NCBI GenBank assembly: GCA_029204045.2
Contig: CM055065.1
Span: 52,189,398-52,253,397 of the forward strand
DNA: 64,000 bases
From: Tillandsia leiboldiana
Taxonomy: Eukaryota; Streptophyta; Magnoliopsida; Poales; Bromeliaceae
Direction of reading: 5' to 3'
Part shown: piece by piece, positions 11,321 to 23,558 of the stretch
Position numbering within the stretch: the first letter of the stretch is position 1
Layout of the letters: each line of letters opens with the position of its first letter
Translations under genes and position numbers: made by a program
The notes under the pieces: model-generated
The model's input: only the letters and a program-made list of their open reading frames with translations
What the model was told of the DNA's origin: nothing
Database searches by the model: none

Positions 11321-12392
11321 GATTAAATTTAACAAAATCAATCATTAATTCGAAAGTCGTATAATTTAAGAGAGAGAGAGAGAGAGAGAAAACAAAGAGA
11401 GGGCTCTTGTCTCTACTCAATAATGAGTTAGTGCGTTACATTATCGCGATGTTTTATTATCGGTGTACATTTTATGTTTCAAAATTTGATTATTACACTA
11501 GAAATAATATCAAATACTATCGTTAAATTTATCTTTTTAATTATTTTTATTTTTAAATTTTATTATTATACCAATCAAATCACATTTTATAACCTAAATT
11601 TACTCACTTGCATCACGAATTTCTTTTAACCAAAATTTCTTCGAACGTGTTGGTTAAGATTGTCGAGTCAATCTATTTGAGGAAGTCATGAGTTATAGTG
11701 ATCTACTAAAGAAAAAGAGTGAGAGGACTTTGACTTTGAATGATAATGATCGAAATAATTTGGACTTCGTTGTATTATATTATCTATACGTTTTATTATA
11801 TGTGTATATTTTATATTTTATTATTTAAAAATTTCAATTTGACCAATAATGTCTTAAACTTTTTATAACCCAAATTTACTACGTCACGAATAATTTTTCT
11901 TATTTTTTAACTAAAAACTCGAAAGGGTTCATTAAACCACCTCGAACGTGTTGGTTGAGTTTGTCGAGTCAATCAATTGGCGAAGCCATTAGTTCTCTTT
12001 GGTCCAGTAAAGAAAAAGGGAGTGAAATTAAAAAGAAAAAATCCACTAGAAGAAAAGGAGATGATTTTGATTGTGCTCGACAATGATTGAGTGCGTGAAC
12101 ATCAGCTTTTACATTATATTATTTGTGCATTCTATTATAGGTTTACATTTTAGGGTTCATTAAGCCCATGATCCATGTAAAATTTACACTCCTCTTTCTT
12201 TCTCTCTCTCTCTCTCTATATATATATGGTTTTTTTTTTTAATATTTTAGAAAAAAAAGATAGATAAGACACTTCAATCCTGTATAATTTTAGTTGAGAT
12301 TGGATGACTAGAAATGGATTAATTTTATCATGGATTTAAACCCATCTCTTATATATCCAATCTATTTTCATCCGTCTTATATATATCCAATC

Positions 12393-12510
12393 TGACGACA
12401 TAAACCCGATCCACTAACAATAATAACATATTAATCTCCAACTGCAACCCAAAATACTTAAACTTAATTATTATTACTAATGTTCATGTCTCTTATATAT
12501 CCAAAGCAAA
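12393..12510 (-). mobile_element. TRIM LTR relic
   Basis: ACCCGATCCACTAACAATAA followed by CAACCCAAAATACTTAAAC and TTATTATTACTAATGTTCAT is a degenerate LTR of the TRIM family at 4469-6045. Neither partner LTR nor target duplication is visible. Confidence 0.5.
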
Positions 12511-12857
12511 TTTGATTTGAAAGAGAAAAAGATTTCTTCTAATAATACAAAGAGTTCAATAATTGAACTGAGGAGAGAATCCCAATAATTAAAATATTCA
12601 TTTCACCAGAAAACCAAGTTGGTCAATTTGCACAAGATATTATACTTTATAGTTGCAAATTGCAATAGACAAACTCAGCGACAAATAATTCAGACAATAT
12701 CCACATAAAACAAGGTGCCAAAGAACAACTCTAGAAGCACTTATTACAAAAGTAGGCTCTCAATTATTTACTGTGATATTATAATAATTCCCAGTGTTTG
12801 TAACCATAGCACAACAAAAGAGAGCCCCCCCCCCCCCCCCTCTTTTTTCTAGCAGAC

Positions 12858-13427
12858 TCAGATATCAAACAGGAGATTAAACTTCATAGCAAGGGGAGGC
12901 AGGAGGATAAGAGTGGCTAAGCCGGCTCCGAATATGCGATGCGAGATTGAATATGTCGCGCTCAGCTGCGGCTTCTTTAAAGGAAGATGAGGTGACAGCG
13001 GACGGTTCAAAATCGGTTTTGCCGATTCAGATAAGGCGCGGCTCGAGTGAAGGGCCCGGGTTCCACTTGCAGGAAAGGATGAAGCATGAGGGAGATTAGT
13101 AATAGTTTTGTAGGCCGTTAATTGTTCGCTAGTTTGTATGGGCCGGTCGAACCTGCTCATGGTGTGGTATCTGGAACTCGTGCTGCCGAGAATGCCTGAA
13201 AATATAACAAATTAGTAGGGCAGTAGTATTCTGCAATTTGTGACATGTTATACTTGAATTCTTAATAGATATGCTGAGATTACTTCGGCAAAAGAACATG
13301 TTAACGATCCGGGAAAATAATACCTATTTCAGAAAATTAGGATAGAACTCATGGCGGAAAATAATAGCTATTTCTCACCTCGAAGTGCGAACGGAGCATC
13401 TCTCTCAAGCATAAAGGGAGTACTCAT
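12858..13427 (-). CDS. SDH3: succinate dehydrogenase membrane-anchor subunit 3 (cytochrome b560-like)
   Basis: Nuclear-encoded subunit of mitochondrial complex II, which passes electrons from succinate to ubiquinone in the inner membrane. Coding exons are 13427-13379 and 13195-12858 and join in frame to 128 residues. The protein has a Ser/Arg-rich, acid-poor N-terminus consistent with a presequence and the family signature RPLSPHL..KPQLSATYSISHRI.GAGLA, with the Ser and Arg of the SxxHR quinone-site motif, followed by one hydrophobic helix. It stops after that helix, so the later helices of bacterial SdhC are absent; short forms are known in plants. A leader intron is likely: an AG acceptor precedes 13447 and a GTAATC donor lies near 15150. 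A solo LTR sits in that intron. Confidence 0.85.
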
Positions 13428-13671
13428 CTTAAACTTCTTGGTTCCTGAAGGGAAATGTACCAAGTGAAGCATTATCAGGTAATCAGGCACATGAAACATA
13501 TATGTTATACATGTATAGATGCATGTAAAGCAATGCTAACACAAATTTACAGTTTAGTTAAATATATCCTGGTTTTAAGACATAAAAAACGACAAGAACC
13601 AACATGTAAGATGAATTTTGTTTCCCCAGAAGAAGCTGCGTTCGGAGCATAATGACATACACAAATGTTAA

Positions 13672-13883
13672 TGCGACATCCCAAGGCTTAAGAATTGTCC
13701 CACATCGAATAGCTATGGCTAGGTGTAGGGGTATATAAGCCTAAATTGGCTACACGCAATAGCTGAGCTAGAACATTTTGGGCTGGTGGATTGGGCCCCC
13801 AACAAATTATTGAGTCCAGAGTACCCAATTAATCGAGTCACGAGCTCAGTGATGGGAGACTCTGTGGGAAGCAGGTCTTGACA
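13672..13883 (+). mobile_element. solo LTR with 5-bp target duplication
   Basis: The 212-bp segment starts TGCGACATCC and ends TCTTGACA and is flanked by GTTAA at 13667-13671 and 13884-13888. It shares CCCACATCG and ATTTTGGGCTGGT.GATTGGGC words with the 154-bp TRIM LTR, so it is a related family. A TATA-like GGGTATATAAGCC lies at about 13729. It sits in the leader intron of SDH3. Confidence 0.75.
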
Positions 13884-14409
13884 GTTAAAATTGGAAATAC
13901 TTAAAAATATGCATTAAAATATAAAAAAGGGAATCACTAAACTGCAGGTTCTTCAAACAAGAGCTAATTCTATAGAAGTCCTGAAATGCTCACTACATCG
14001 ATCAAAATAATTTTATCCGCTATCAGGAAATTTCTATCATTCCCAAGATGGTAGAATTGATCTTTTCCAATCTGACCATTTTCCGGAGTTCACACTTCAC
14101 AAGCATTTGCAACACCTTCATTTATGAAAGTTCTCGCACCCAGACTTTTTTCTACAATAATCAGAACCTTTTATGTAACTCTTAGTTCATTTTTCCAAAA
14201 ATCTAATGCTTACAAAAGTCCAATGCACATCGATGATGTATCTAACTAGTATCATCATCAGTATTAAAGTCTAATGCTTACAAACGTCCAATACACAATT
14301 GATGATGTATCTAACTAGAATCATCAGTATCGAATATGATGGAATCTCAAGGGCTATCCATAAATCGACGGAGTATGATTGAGGAGAGCCACACAGGTGC
14401 AAGCGCATA

Positions 14410-14540
14410 TCTACATGAACACCGGAATGCTCACACACTTGCAAATCTATGTATAAGCAATCACACGCACTCGCGCACACATGAACACAGGAATGCTCAC
14501 ACACTTGCAAATCTATGTACAAGCAATCACACGCACGCAC
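14410..14540. repeat. two-copy tandem repeat of about 66 bp
   Basis: ACATGAACAC.GGAATGCTCA through AGCAATCACACGCAC occurs twice in a row (from about 14413 and 14479). The overlapping Cys/His-rich small ORFs are products of the repeat. Confidence 0.8.
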
Positions 14541-14825
14541 GCAATTAGATGTATGAATCTACTAGACAACCATTCATTTTGAACTATCTACTCTCACATA
14601 ATAAGATCTTTCAATGTTTCTCTCAAAAAAAAAAAAAAAAAAAAAAAATTCTTTCACATGTTCGTTTTCTAATACTAATTGTCATGCATTAAATAAGCAT
14701 CCTCATTCTCTTATATTAATTTTCTGATTTGAATTATCCTAGCGAGTGAAGTTTAAGAATTGTTTAGTGTTAAAACCATTCAGTTTGATATAATTCCCAC
14801 TTAATTGACTAAAATTACTCAAACC

Positions 14826-14866
<41 letters not shown>

Positions 14867-15149
14867 AAACTTTAAAAAGAGTGCCCCAAAAAGGCACTAA
14901 GCACATATTTTGGCCTAGAGTCGAAGAATTTGTCACTCAAACACTAATTTATCCTCCAAATTTTCATCTTTACCACGAAACAAAATAAAAATTCGACAAA
15001 ATAGGGCATTTTCTCATGAATTAAACTTCTAAATCTCACCAATTTACACAAAAAAAAAGAGAACAAATTACAACTACAAAATCACTTAATAAAAGAGAGA
15101 ACAAAAAAGTGTAGAGATCTACTAAAGAGAAGAAGAGTAAAGCGATTAC

Positions 15150-15270
15150 CGACGATAAATCCAACGAAAAATGAATCGCGCTAGAGAATTGAGAGGAGAG
15201 GAGAGGAGAGGAGAGAGAGTGCGCAAGGTGAAAAAGGCGAAGGGGATCGATTGATCGACTCTGTGGCAAT
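15150..15270 (-). other. probable 5'UTR exon of SDH3
   Basis: On the minus strand this stretch ends in ATCGTCG followed by GTAATCGC, a usable donor near 15150, and has CT-rich leader-like sequence upstream. It would splice to the acceptor before 13447. Inferred without transcripts. Confidence 0.4.
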
Positions 15271-15636
15271 TTTAGGGTTTTTTCGTGGGCCGCAATTGAG
15301 ATGGGCTTTATTGCGATAGAATGTCTCGAGTTTGTTAGTTAGGGTCCGTTTAGGATTATTTCCCTTTTTTTTCCTTTTTTTTTTTTTTTTTTTTTAACAG
15401 TTTTGAAAATCAAAATCAAATCAAACTAAATTATTGAGACGAATCAAAATGTTTAGTTCGATCTATTCAACATATTGTGACTGTTTTTTTTTTTATTGAA
15501 AAATATAAAAGTAAACTGTTGTTGCGCCTTATTGAAAAATATATAGTAATATAAATAAATGGTCAAACAATTCAGAGACTAAATCTAGAACCAAAAACTA
15601 TAAACTATATACATAAAATAAAATAAAATTTAAAAT

Positions 15637-15765
15637 ATTTTTAATATTAGTCTTCTAAAAATAATAAATAAAAATTTTAAAAGAGATATATTACATATAC
15701 ATCATATTTTGGATGTATTTTTAATATTAGCCTTCTAAAAATAATAAATAAAAATTTTAAAAGAG
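15637..15765. repeat. 49-bp direct repeat
   Basis: TTTTTAATATTAG.CTTCTAAAAATAATAAATAAAAATTTTAAAAGAG occurs at 15637-15685 and again at 15717-15765, 80 bp apart, with one difference. The second copy abuts the MITE at 15764. Confidence 0.8.
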
Positions 15766-15986
15766 CTAAGTTAGATATATATTCTATACATTCTACACCT
15801 AACCCATCCTAGGATGAATATTTATCTACTCGTCACTTCGATGAGGTGTACATTTTATATTTCATTCATGTTAGGATGGAGTGAATTTCACTCGTTATTT
15901 CGAATTGACGAGTAGATAAATGCCCATCTTAAGATGAATCAGATATAAAATGTACACCTCAAATAAGATATACATGTAGCATAGCT
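15764..15986. mobile_element. MITE of the CTACATGTACA family
   Basis: Ends read AGCTAAGTTAGATATATA and, reversed, AGCTATGCTACATGTATAT. The body contains CTACTCGTCACTTCG and the inverse CGAATTGACGAGTAG, so it folds on itself. It lies between the divergent SDH3 and pPLA-I genes. Confidence 0.6.
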
Positions 15987-16266
15987 TTTTAAAAACTTTT
16001 CAAAATATATAAGCAATTGTCCCAAAAAAAAAAAAAGAAAAAAAAAAAGGAAAAAAAAGAAAAACTATTGGTGCAAGAAAACAACTTTAAAAATCGTATA
16101 CATTTTCAACCAAAAAAAAAAAAGAAAAAAAAAAGAGAAGGAAAATTCTCAGAAACATAGTAGACAACGCAAGGCAAAGAAAACCGGCTCTCGATGTTTC
16201 CGTCTCCCTCCCCCTCTCCTTCTCTCTGCCGCCCCTGCACCACCATCTTCTTCCCCAATCCTCGCC

Positions 16267-16298
16267 AAACCCTAACCCTAATTTTGGCCAAACCCTAA
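16267..16298 (+). promoter_or_regulatory. telo-box motifs in the pPLA-I leader
   Basis: AAACCCTAACCCTAA at 16267-16281 and AAACCCTAA at 16290-16298, a motif common just upstream of start codons in plant housekeeping genes. The neighbouring 16190-16260 stretch is a pyrimidine-rich leader. Confidence 0.6.
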
Positions 16299-16328
16299 GA
16301 TACCCTGCGTGCCTCATTCGACCCGCCC

Positions 16329-19300
16329 ATGTCGTGGGGCTTGGGGTGGAAACGCCCCTCCGAGATCTTCCACCTCACGCTCGACTACGGTGACTCCGAC
16401 CCCAATGCAGAACCCTCTCCCACCCCGCCGACCTCCCCGCCCCCGCCGCCTCCTCCTCCTCCGCCGGCCCCGCCGCCGCCCCCCGCCGTGGGAGATCTCG
16501 GGTTCCGGATCGAGCTCGACTGGTCGGCGGGGGAGGACGACGATCAGGTCGCGCTCCGGCTCCAGTCGCAGCTCATGGTCGCGCTCCCCCCGCCGAGCGA
16601 CGCCGTGGTGCTGGATCTGCGCGATGGCGGGGAAGGGTGCGTGGAGATCGATATCAAGGTCGCGAAGCGGCGGGAGCCGCTGCGCTCGGTGCGGATGGCG
16701 AAGGCGGCGGGGTCGGGGCAGCAGAGCGATGGCGTCGGGGTGCTCACGCGGCTGATCCGGTCGAATTTGGCTCCCTCGGGATCGCCCGAGGGCGCTCCGG
16801 CGTTGGACGATCACTGGAAGAGCGTTACCGCTCTGAGCTTGTGCAGCTGCGGCTTCTCGGTGAGTCTTCCATTTTGGTTTTCATATTAAAAATATGATCT
16901 TTTAATTTGTTATGTTTGATGTTTGATTGCTTGCATAAAAAACTAAGATTTTTTGTTTGCTTAGTTTGTTAAATCATTAATGGTGTTCAAATTGCAGGTT
17001 AATATTTCAAATTTTTGATGCTCAGGGATAGAATCCCTTGTAACCAATATATTTATAGATTCTTGTGTGTTTGAATCACTCCTTGAATCAATTTGATAGT
17101 CGATAATGTTATGGATTGTTCTTTTAAACACTGTTCTAGGGAGGTCTCCTAACTAGGAGATTTGAAAGGATAGGACAGGACCTCTCATTGAAATGCTTTT
17201 TGGATGGATGAGCAACTGAATAAATGAGAATTAAGGTAATAATGTTTAACTATGAGATTAAAAATTTTGATAGAATTATTATGATAGAGCACTATCATTT
17301 TAGGGAAGGCATCATAAAGATTTTTACGAGTATGGTTAAAGATGAAAAATTCTCGTTTATTCTTTTTGTTTGGAAGCTGTGTAGTAGTTTGTCTTCACAC
17401 TGATCGATGCTGTTATTCTTCTCACTGCTTGTATGATTGATAGATCAATTGAATTTGTTATACCTTTCATAGCATGGAAAGCCATGGGGTTTTGGGCATT
17501 ACCGAGCTTACCAAGAAAATGGTTGTACGGTGCAGGTACTCCCGGTTGAGTTAACACGCCTACCACTTCTTGAGAAACTATATCTTGATAATAATAAGCT
17601 ATCTGGCTTACCTCCAGAACTTGGTGAATTAAAGAGTTTGAAGGTTCTTAGAGTTGATAGCAACATGCTGGTTTCTGTCCCTGGTATGGTTGAATCTTTA
17701 TTATGTCTAATTTTTTTCTTATTTATTTTCTTCCGAACATGTGCAAATTATTGAACCATATCAAACTTATGGTTATGTAAAAGTGTATAGCAGATTTAAA
17801 TATGCGAAACTGGAGATTGATTCTTTTCTATTTCCATTTTGATTTATGTGAGCAGTTGAGCTGAGGGAATGTGTTAAGTTGGTTGAGTTGTCCTTAGAAC
17901 ACAACAGACTTGTCCGCCCACTCCTGGATCTCAGGTCATTCAATCGGAAATGGATTTCTTTTTTAATAATCATTTTGTTGTTTCTTTTTCATGTTTAATG
18001 GTGTTCTTAGGCTTACTTCCTCAGCTTTACGCAGGGCTATGGCTGAGCTTCGTGTTCTAAGATTGTTTGGAAATCCTCTCGAGTTTCTTCCTGAACTTTT
18101 ACCCTTGCACAATTTGCGACATTTGTCTCTTGCTAATATCAGAATAGAGGCAACTGAAAGCCTAAAATCTGTAAATGTGCAAATAGAGGTAATAAACTGA
18201 CCACAAGTTATAAAATCTTGAAATTTATCACTTTGGATCCTTTGTTCATAATCTGTTTTGCTGATTTCAGACAGATAATGGCTCCTATTTCATTGCATCT
18301 AGGCACAAACTTAGTGCCTTCTTTTCTCTTATTTTCCGGTTTTCCTCATGCCATCATCCTCTGCTGGCTTCTGCTCTGGCAAAAATCATGCAAGATCATA
18401 ACAATCGGATGGCTATTAGCAAAGAAGAAAATGCAATTCGGCAGCTTATAAGTATGATAAGCAGTGATAATCGTCATGTGGTATATATTTTGCTTGTTCT
18501 CATCAATTTATTTCTTTCTATATATGTATTTTTTTATGGTTACTCTATTTTTACAGGTTGAACAAGCATGCTTTGCTCTTTCCTCACTAGCGTCAGATGT
18601 TTCTTTAGCAATGCAGTTGATTAAATCTGACATTATGCAACCCATTGAATCAGTTTTGAGATCAGTTGACCAAGAAGAACTGATTTCTGTATTGCAAGTT
18701 GTGGTCACTTTGGCTTTCGCCTCTGATCATGTTGCGCAAAAGTTGCTGACGAAGGATCTCCTTAAGTCGCTTAAAGTACTCTGTGCACACAAAAACACAG
18801 AGGCAAGATGAACCTGGAACTAAATTGTAGTTATTCCTTTCGGAATTGTAAGTAATGTGTAGTAATTCTTTGTTCCTTTTCATCTTTTAGGTGCAACGCC
18901 TGTCTTTATTTGCAGTGGGCAATTTAGCTTTCTGTTTGGAGAATCGTCGTACTTTAACTCAGTCTGAAAGCATACGTGAACTTCTGCTCCGTTTAACTGT
19001 TGCAACTCAGCCACTTGTGTATAAGGCTGCCGCACGTGCTTTGGCAATTCTTGGTAGGTTCTGTATGTGTGTATGTTTGCACACATGCATGAATATTTGT
19101 GCATGTATCCGTCTTTGCATGTTTGTAATCAGTACATTTCTTGTGGTAGTTACGAACATATGTTTTGAATTTCTCCAGGAGAAAATGAGAATCTGCGTCG
19201 AGCTATAAGAGGAAAGCCAGTTGGGAAGCAAGGACTACGCATACTTGCAATGGATGGTGGTGGTATGAAGGGTCTTGCAACAGTCCAAATGCTTAAACAA

Positions 19301-22300
19301 ATTGAGGAAGGAACCGGAAAGCGTATTCATGAAATGTTTGATTTGATCTGTGGTACATCAACGGGTGGCATGCTTGCAATAGCTCTTGGAATCAAGCAGA
19401 TGACTTTGGAGCAGTGTGAAGAAATATATAAGAAACTAGGTATTAGTCATGACCTTTGTTAAAATTTAGTGCCTAATTGCCTGAGCTTTTAGTGCTTTTT
19501 CAAATGGCTCTTCTAGCACAATCTCTGATTAGGCCAAACGTGCCCTTGGTATCCTATATCTATTGTACAATTGTGCCACATTTTTAACTTAAGTTTGATT
19601 TCCTCAGGCAAACTTGTGTTTGCTGAAACTATCCCTAAAGATAATGAAGCTGCTTCCTGGAGAGAGAAGCTTGACCTACTATATAAAAGTTCATCACAAA
19701 GCTTTAGAGTAGTTGTTCATGGTTCAAAGGTATGCAAGAACTCTGCATATATATATGTACTTTATTTTTTATGCCACTTTGTAAAGTCAAAGATGATCCA
19801 GAACATTCTTGCAGCACAGTGCAGATCAATTTGAGAGATTACTGCAAGAAATGTGCGTTGATGAAGATGGTGACCTCTTAATAGAGTCTGCTGTGAAAAG
19901 CATTCCGAAGGTTTTTACTGTATCTACTCTAGTCAGTGTTATGCCAGCACAACCTTTTATATTTCGAAATTATCAGGTTTGTCTACCCCCACCATGTTTG
20001 TTTGCTGTCAGAGTCGATTTCACTTACAAAATGCAACTCTCATGCTTATCTTATTTATGATTACATCATGAGGTGCTTGATTATGTCTTTTTTTTTTTCC
20101 AGCTATTCTATTTCCTAGAACTTCTGATACTTCAGAAAATATAAGATTAAGAATACGTAAGCCATTAAGCAACCAAGAAGCTTCATGCTTTGTTACTTTG
20201 AATACTAACTGAGTTTCACTGCGAACCTCCATTCTCACGAGATACAGAAAGCTAATATTCTTTGTTTCATATAGTTATGGATTATCCTTTTGGTAAAATG
20301 TGTGCATTGTTCCTTTCGTTCTTGATATTGCTCCTTAGTCTGTGAACTCTTCACTTTAGTCCCTGAACTTTCTCACATATTTTAATTTCATTCCTGACCC
20401 TTAAAGAATCTGATTTTTTTCAGCAAAATGAACATTAATTTTTTTTGTGGAAAATGGTCATCTTATTTCAGTATACTTGAAAGATGGTTAAAATAATTAT
20501 TTGATAGGAAAATGCACTTTTTAGATCTTGTTTGGCAGTCAGGGATAGAATAACAATATCTGGGAAAGTTCAGGGGTCGTAATGTCTGAAGTTCAGAGAC
20601 TTGAGTTGGAATATCATGATAGCACGGGGACTGTTAGTATGTTTTATCCTTCTCTTTTCGTTGAATCCTGTATCAATTAATTAACAGCTTCTGAATTTAT
20701 TACCAGTATCCAGTCGGCACTGTGGAAGCTCCTACAGGAATGGCTGAAAACCCTGCCGTAACTGCAGTTGGGACAGCTACTTCTGGGTCACAGGTTGGTA
20801 TCCGGCGTGGTGCTTATATTGGGAGCTGCAAGCATCGGATATGGGAAGCTATAAGGGCATCGTCTGCTGCTCCATATTATCTTGATGATTACTCAGATGG
20901 TAATTATTCCTTACAAATTCAAATCTCTTATCTTGTGCTTTGGTCTTCATGTAGAAACTTTAAAATTGTTGTTCTCTTTTTTTCATGCTGTTATCATTAA
21001 TTTCATTTAGATGTAAACCGCTGGCAAGATGGAGCTATTGTGGCGAATAATCCAACCATTTTTGCGATTAGAGAAGCACAACTCTTATGGCCTGATACGA
21101 GAATTGATTGCCTAGTTTCAGTCGGATGTGGGTCAGTTCCTACTAAGGTGAGCTTGATACCTATTTCCCTGATGCATCTTTTTTTTTTTTTTTTTCACAA
21201 ACATAGATTTCTAAATTTAAATTATGTAAAGACGGCAATATTGAGCTGTTCTTTATCAACTTAGAAGCGGTGAATATTACCTTATCTTTGAACCATTACT
21301 TAATTTACTGATATTATATATCTGTAATGCTTACATTTAGGCTAGAAAAGGCGGATGGCGCTATCTGGATACAGGACAGGTTTTAATAGAGAGTGCATGC
21401 TCAGTGGAGCAAGTGGAGGAAGTTATGGAAACTTTCATACCACTGCTTCCTGAAATGCAGTATTTTCGGTTCAATCCAGGTGATCATTTAAGTTAAATTA
21501 TTTTGCTGCTTCTGTGGGAGTTCCAAAAGTGAGATAGTTGCTGCTTACTTTATTATCTTTGTCAACAGTTGATGAGCGGTGTGGTATGGAGCTTGATGAG
21601 ACTGATCCTTCTATCTGGCTCAAGTTAGAAGCTGCAACCGAGGAGTACATCCAGAAAAATTTTCAGGCTTTTAAGAATTTATGCGAACAACTAGTTTCAA
21701 GATACCAGAATGACGAAAAACAGATGGAAAAGATGAAGTCCCAACAGTTTTCACAATTTAAACCCTCAGATTCAGGTTTTTATACAGGAGCCCAAAATTA
21801 ACATCAACTGAACTGACTTCGTTTTTAGTTACTAGGAACTAATTATTCTTCTCTCTTTTTTCTTTAGGTCTTAATGATAATGGACCATCATTAGGATGGA
21901 GGCGAATGTTACTCCTTGTTGAGGCCTCTTATAATCCTGATTCTGGAAAGTCTATAAATCATGCCCGCTCTCTTGAGACATTTTGTGCCCATAATAACAT
22001 CAGATTGGCTCTTACAAATAGGTCCCCAGGATTTTCCAAGCAAGGAACTGCGTTCCCTACACCATTCGCATCACCTTTGTTCACTGGGAGTTTTCCATCA
22101 AGCCCACTTCTATATAGTCCTGAGTGTGGTCAAAGAGTTGGTCGAATCGATTTGGTCCCGCCACTTAGTTTGGATGGCCACCCGACTGTGAAGCCATCGG
22201 CCTCACCACCAACATCGCCTTTAATGTCTAGGCAGCCCACTATGCATGTTCGTTCATTGCATGAGAAGTTACAAAATTTGCCTCAAGTTGGGATTATTCA

Positions 22301-23558
22301 TTTGGCTCTTCAGAATGATTCTACAGGCTCAATATTGAGGTCTGGTATTCCTTTTTCTTCGACATATATATGTATATAAACCCTTGCAAAAGTAAATCTG
22401 AATTTTCGTCTATGTCCTCATAAAAATTTTATCATTTATATACCCTTGTAAAGTTGTACTTAAATGCCCTCCTTGCAGAATCTTTTCTGATAGAAAACCT
22501 ATATCCCTCACGTATAAGGGGGTTATATGAAAATTTTGGTTTTACAGTGGGATAGCTTTAAATAGATGTTTCTGCAGGGATACATCTGTAGAAATCCCTT
22601 ATTCTTACTAGTAATTTTCTCGTCAGTTGGCAGAATGATGTATTTGTTGTTGCTGAGCCGGGAGAGCCTGCGGATAGGTTTCTTCAAAGTGTTAAAATGA
22701 GCTTATCTGCTATGATGAGAGGGTGGAAAAGGAAAGAAGCTTATTCCTTATCAAAACTCTCGACCGTTTCCGATTTGGTTTCAGAATGGCCAACCTTTCA
22801 GATTGGAGGCATCCTCCACCGCTATATTGGACGACAGACTCAAGTATGATGTGCTTTTTTACAATTTGCACCCTCTAATTGCTTTCCTTTTGGTACGCTG
22901 CTGAGTAACAATGTTATTCCTGTAATTTTGGCGCAGGTAATGGAAGATAACCAAGAAATTGGCGCGTTTATGTTTCGTAGGACAGTTCCTTCTGTTCACT
23001 TGACTGCTGAAGATGTTCGGTGGATGGTGAGCTGTAATATGAACTACTTGTGATTATAATGCTTATCTGCAGTACAGTAAAATTATCCCTCATTCCATCT
23101 TTTTCCAGGTTGGAGCATGGAGGGACCGAATCATAATCTGCAGCGGGAAATGCGGGTTCGCCCCAAGCCTCGTGAAGGCCTTCCTCGATTCAGGTGCCAA
23201 AGCTGTGGTTTCATCTTCTACCGAACCGCCCGATTCGCATTGCGGGCTGTCCCACCCGACGGGCGACTACAACGGCCTCGAGAACGGAAAGTTCGTCATC
23301 GGAGATGATGAGGCTGAGGAGGAAGAGGAGCCCGAACCCGCCAGCCCCGCAAGTGATTGGGAAGACAGTGATGCCGACAAGAGCTGCGATCGTCGCTTAT
23401 CAAATGGGAATGATGATGAAGAAGATTTGTCGCAGTTCATTTGCCTGCTGTATGATACATTGTTTCGCGAGGGGGCGAGGGTCGATGCGGCGCTGCATCA
23501 GGCGGTGCGTGCTCATCCAAAGTGGAAGTATACCTGCCATTTACCGAATTTAGTATAG
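16329..23558 (+). CDS. pPLAI: patatin-like phospholipase A (pPLA-I) with LRR and armadillo-like regions
   Basis: Lipid acyl hydrolase releasing fatty acids from phospho- and galactolipids. Eighteen exons keep one frame: 16329-16859, 17536-17683, 17856-17934, 18011-18188, 18271-18480, 18557-18802, 18891-19053, 19179-19439, 19608-19729, 19815-19976, 20707-20899, 21011-21147, 21341-21479, 21569-21775, 21868-22339, 22627-22843, 22937-23026, 23109-23558. They give 1334 residues, near the ~1300 of Arabidopsis pPLA-I. Order: GC-rich N-terminus with a Pro/Ala run (residues ~35-60), leucine-rich repeats (~178-310), armadillo-like helices (~380-520), patatin domain with oxyanion loop DGGGMKG (544-550), nucleophile GTSTG (Ser579) and DGA (Asp771), then an acidic C-terminal region. 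The intron at 18803-18890 has a GC donor. Introns hold MITE-like filler at 20280-20650 and 22380-22600. Confidence 0.92.

Noticed and set aside
16309..16897. Arg-rich and Pro-rich ORFs overlapping the first pPLA-I exon
   Set aside because: They are shadow frames of a very GC-rich exon.
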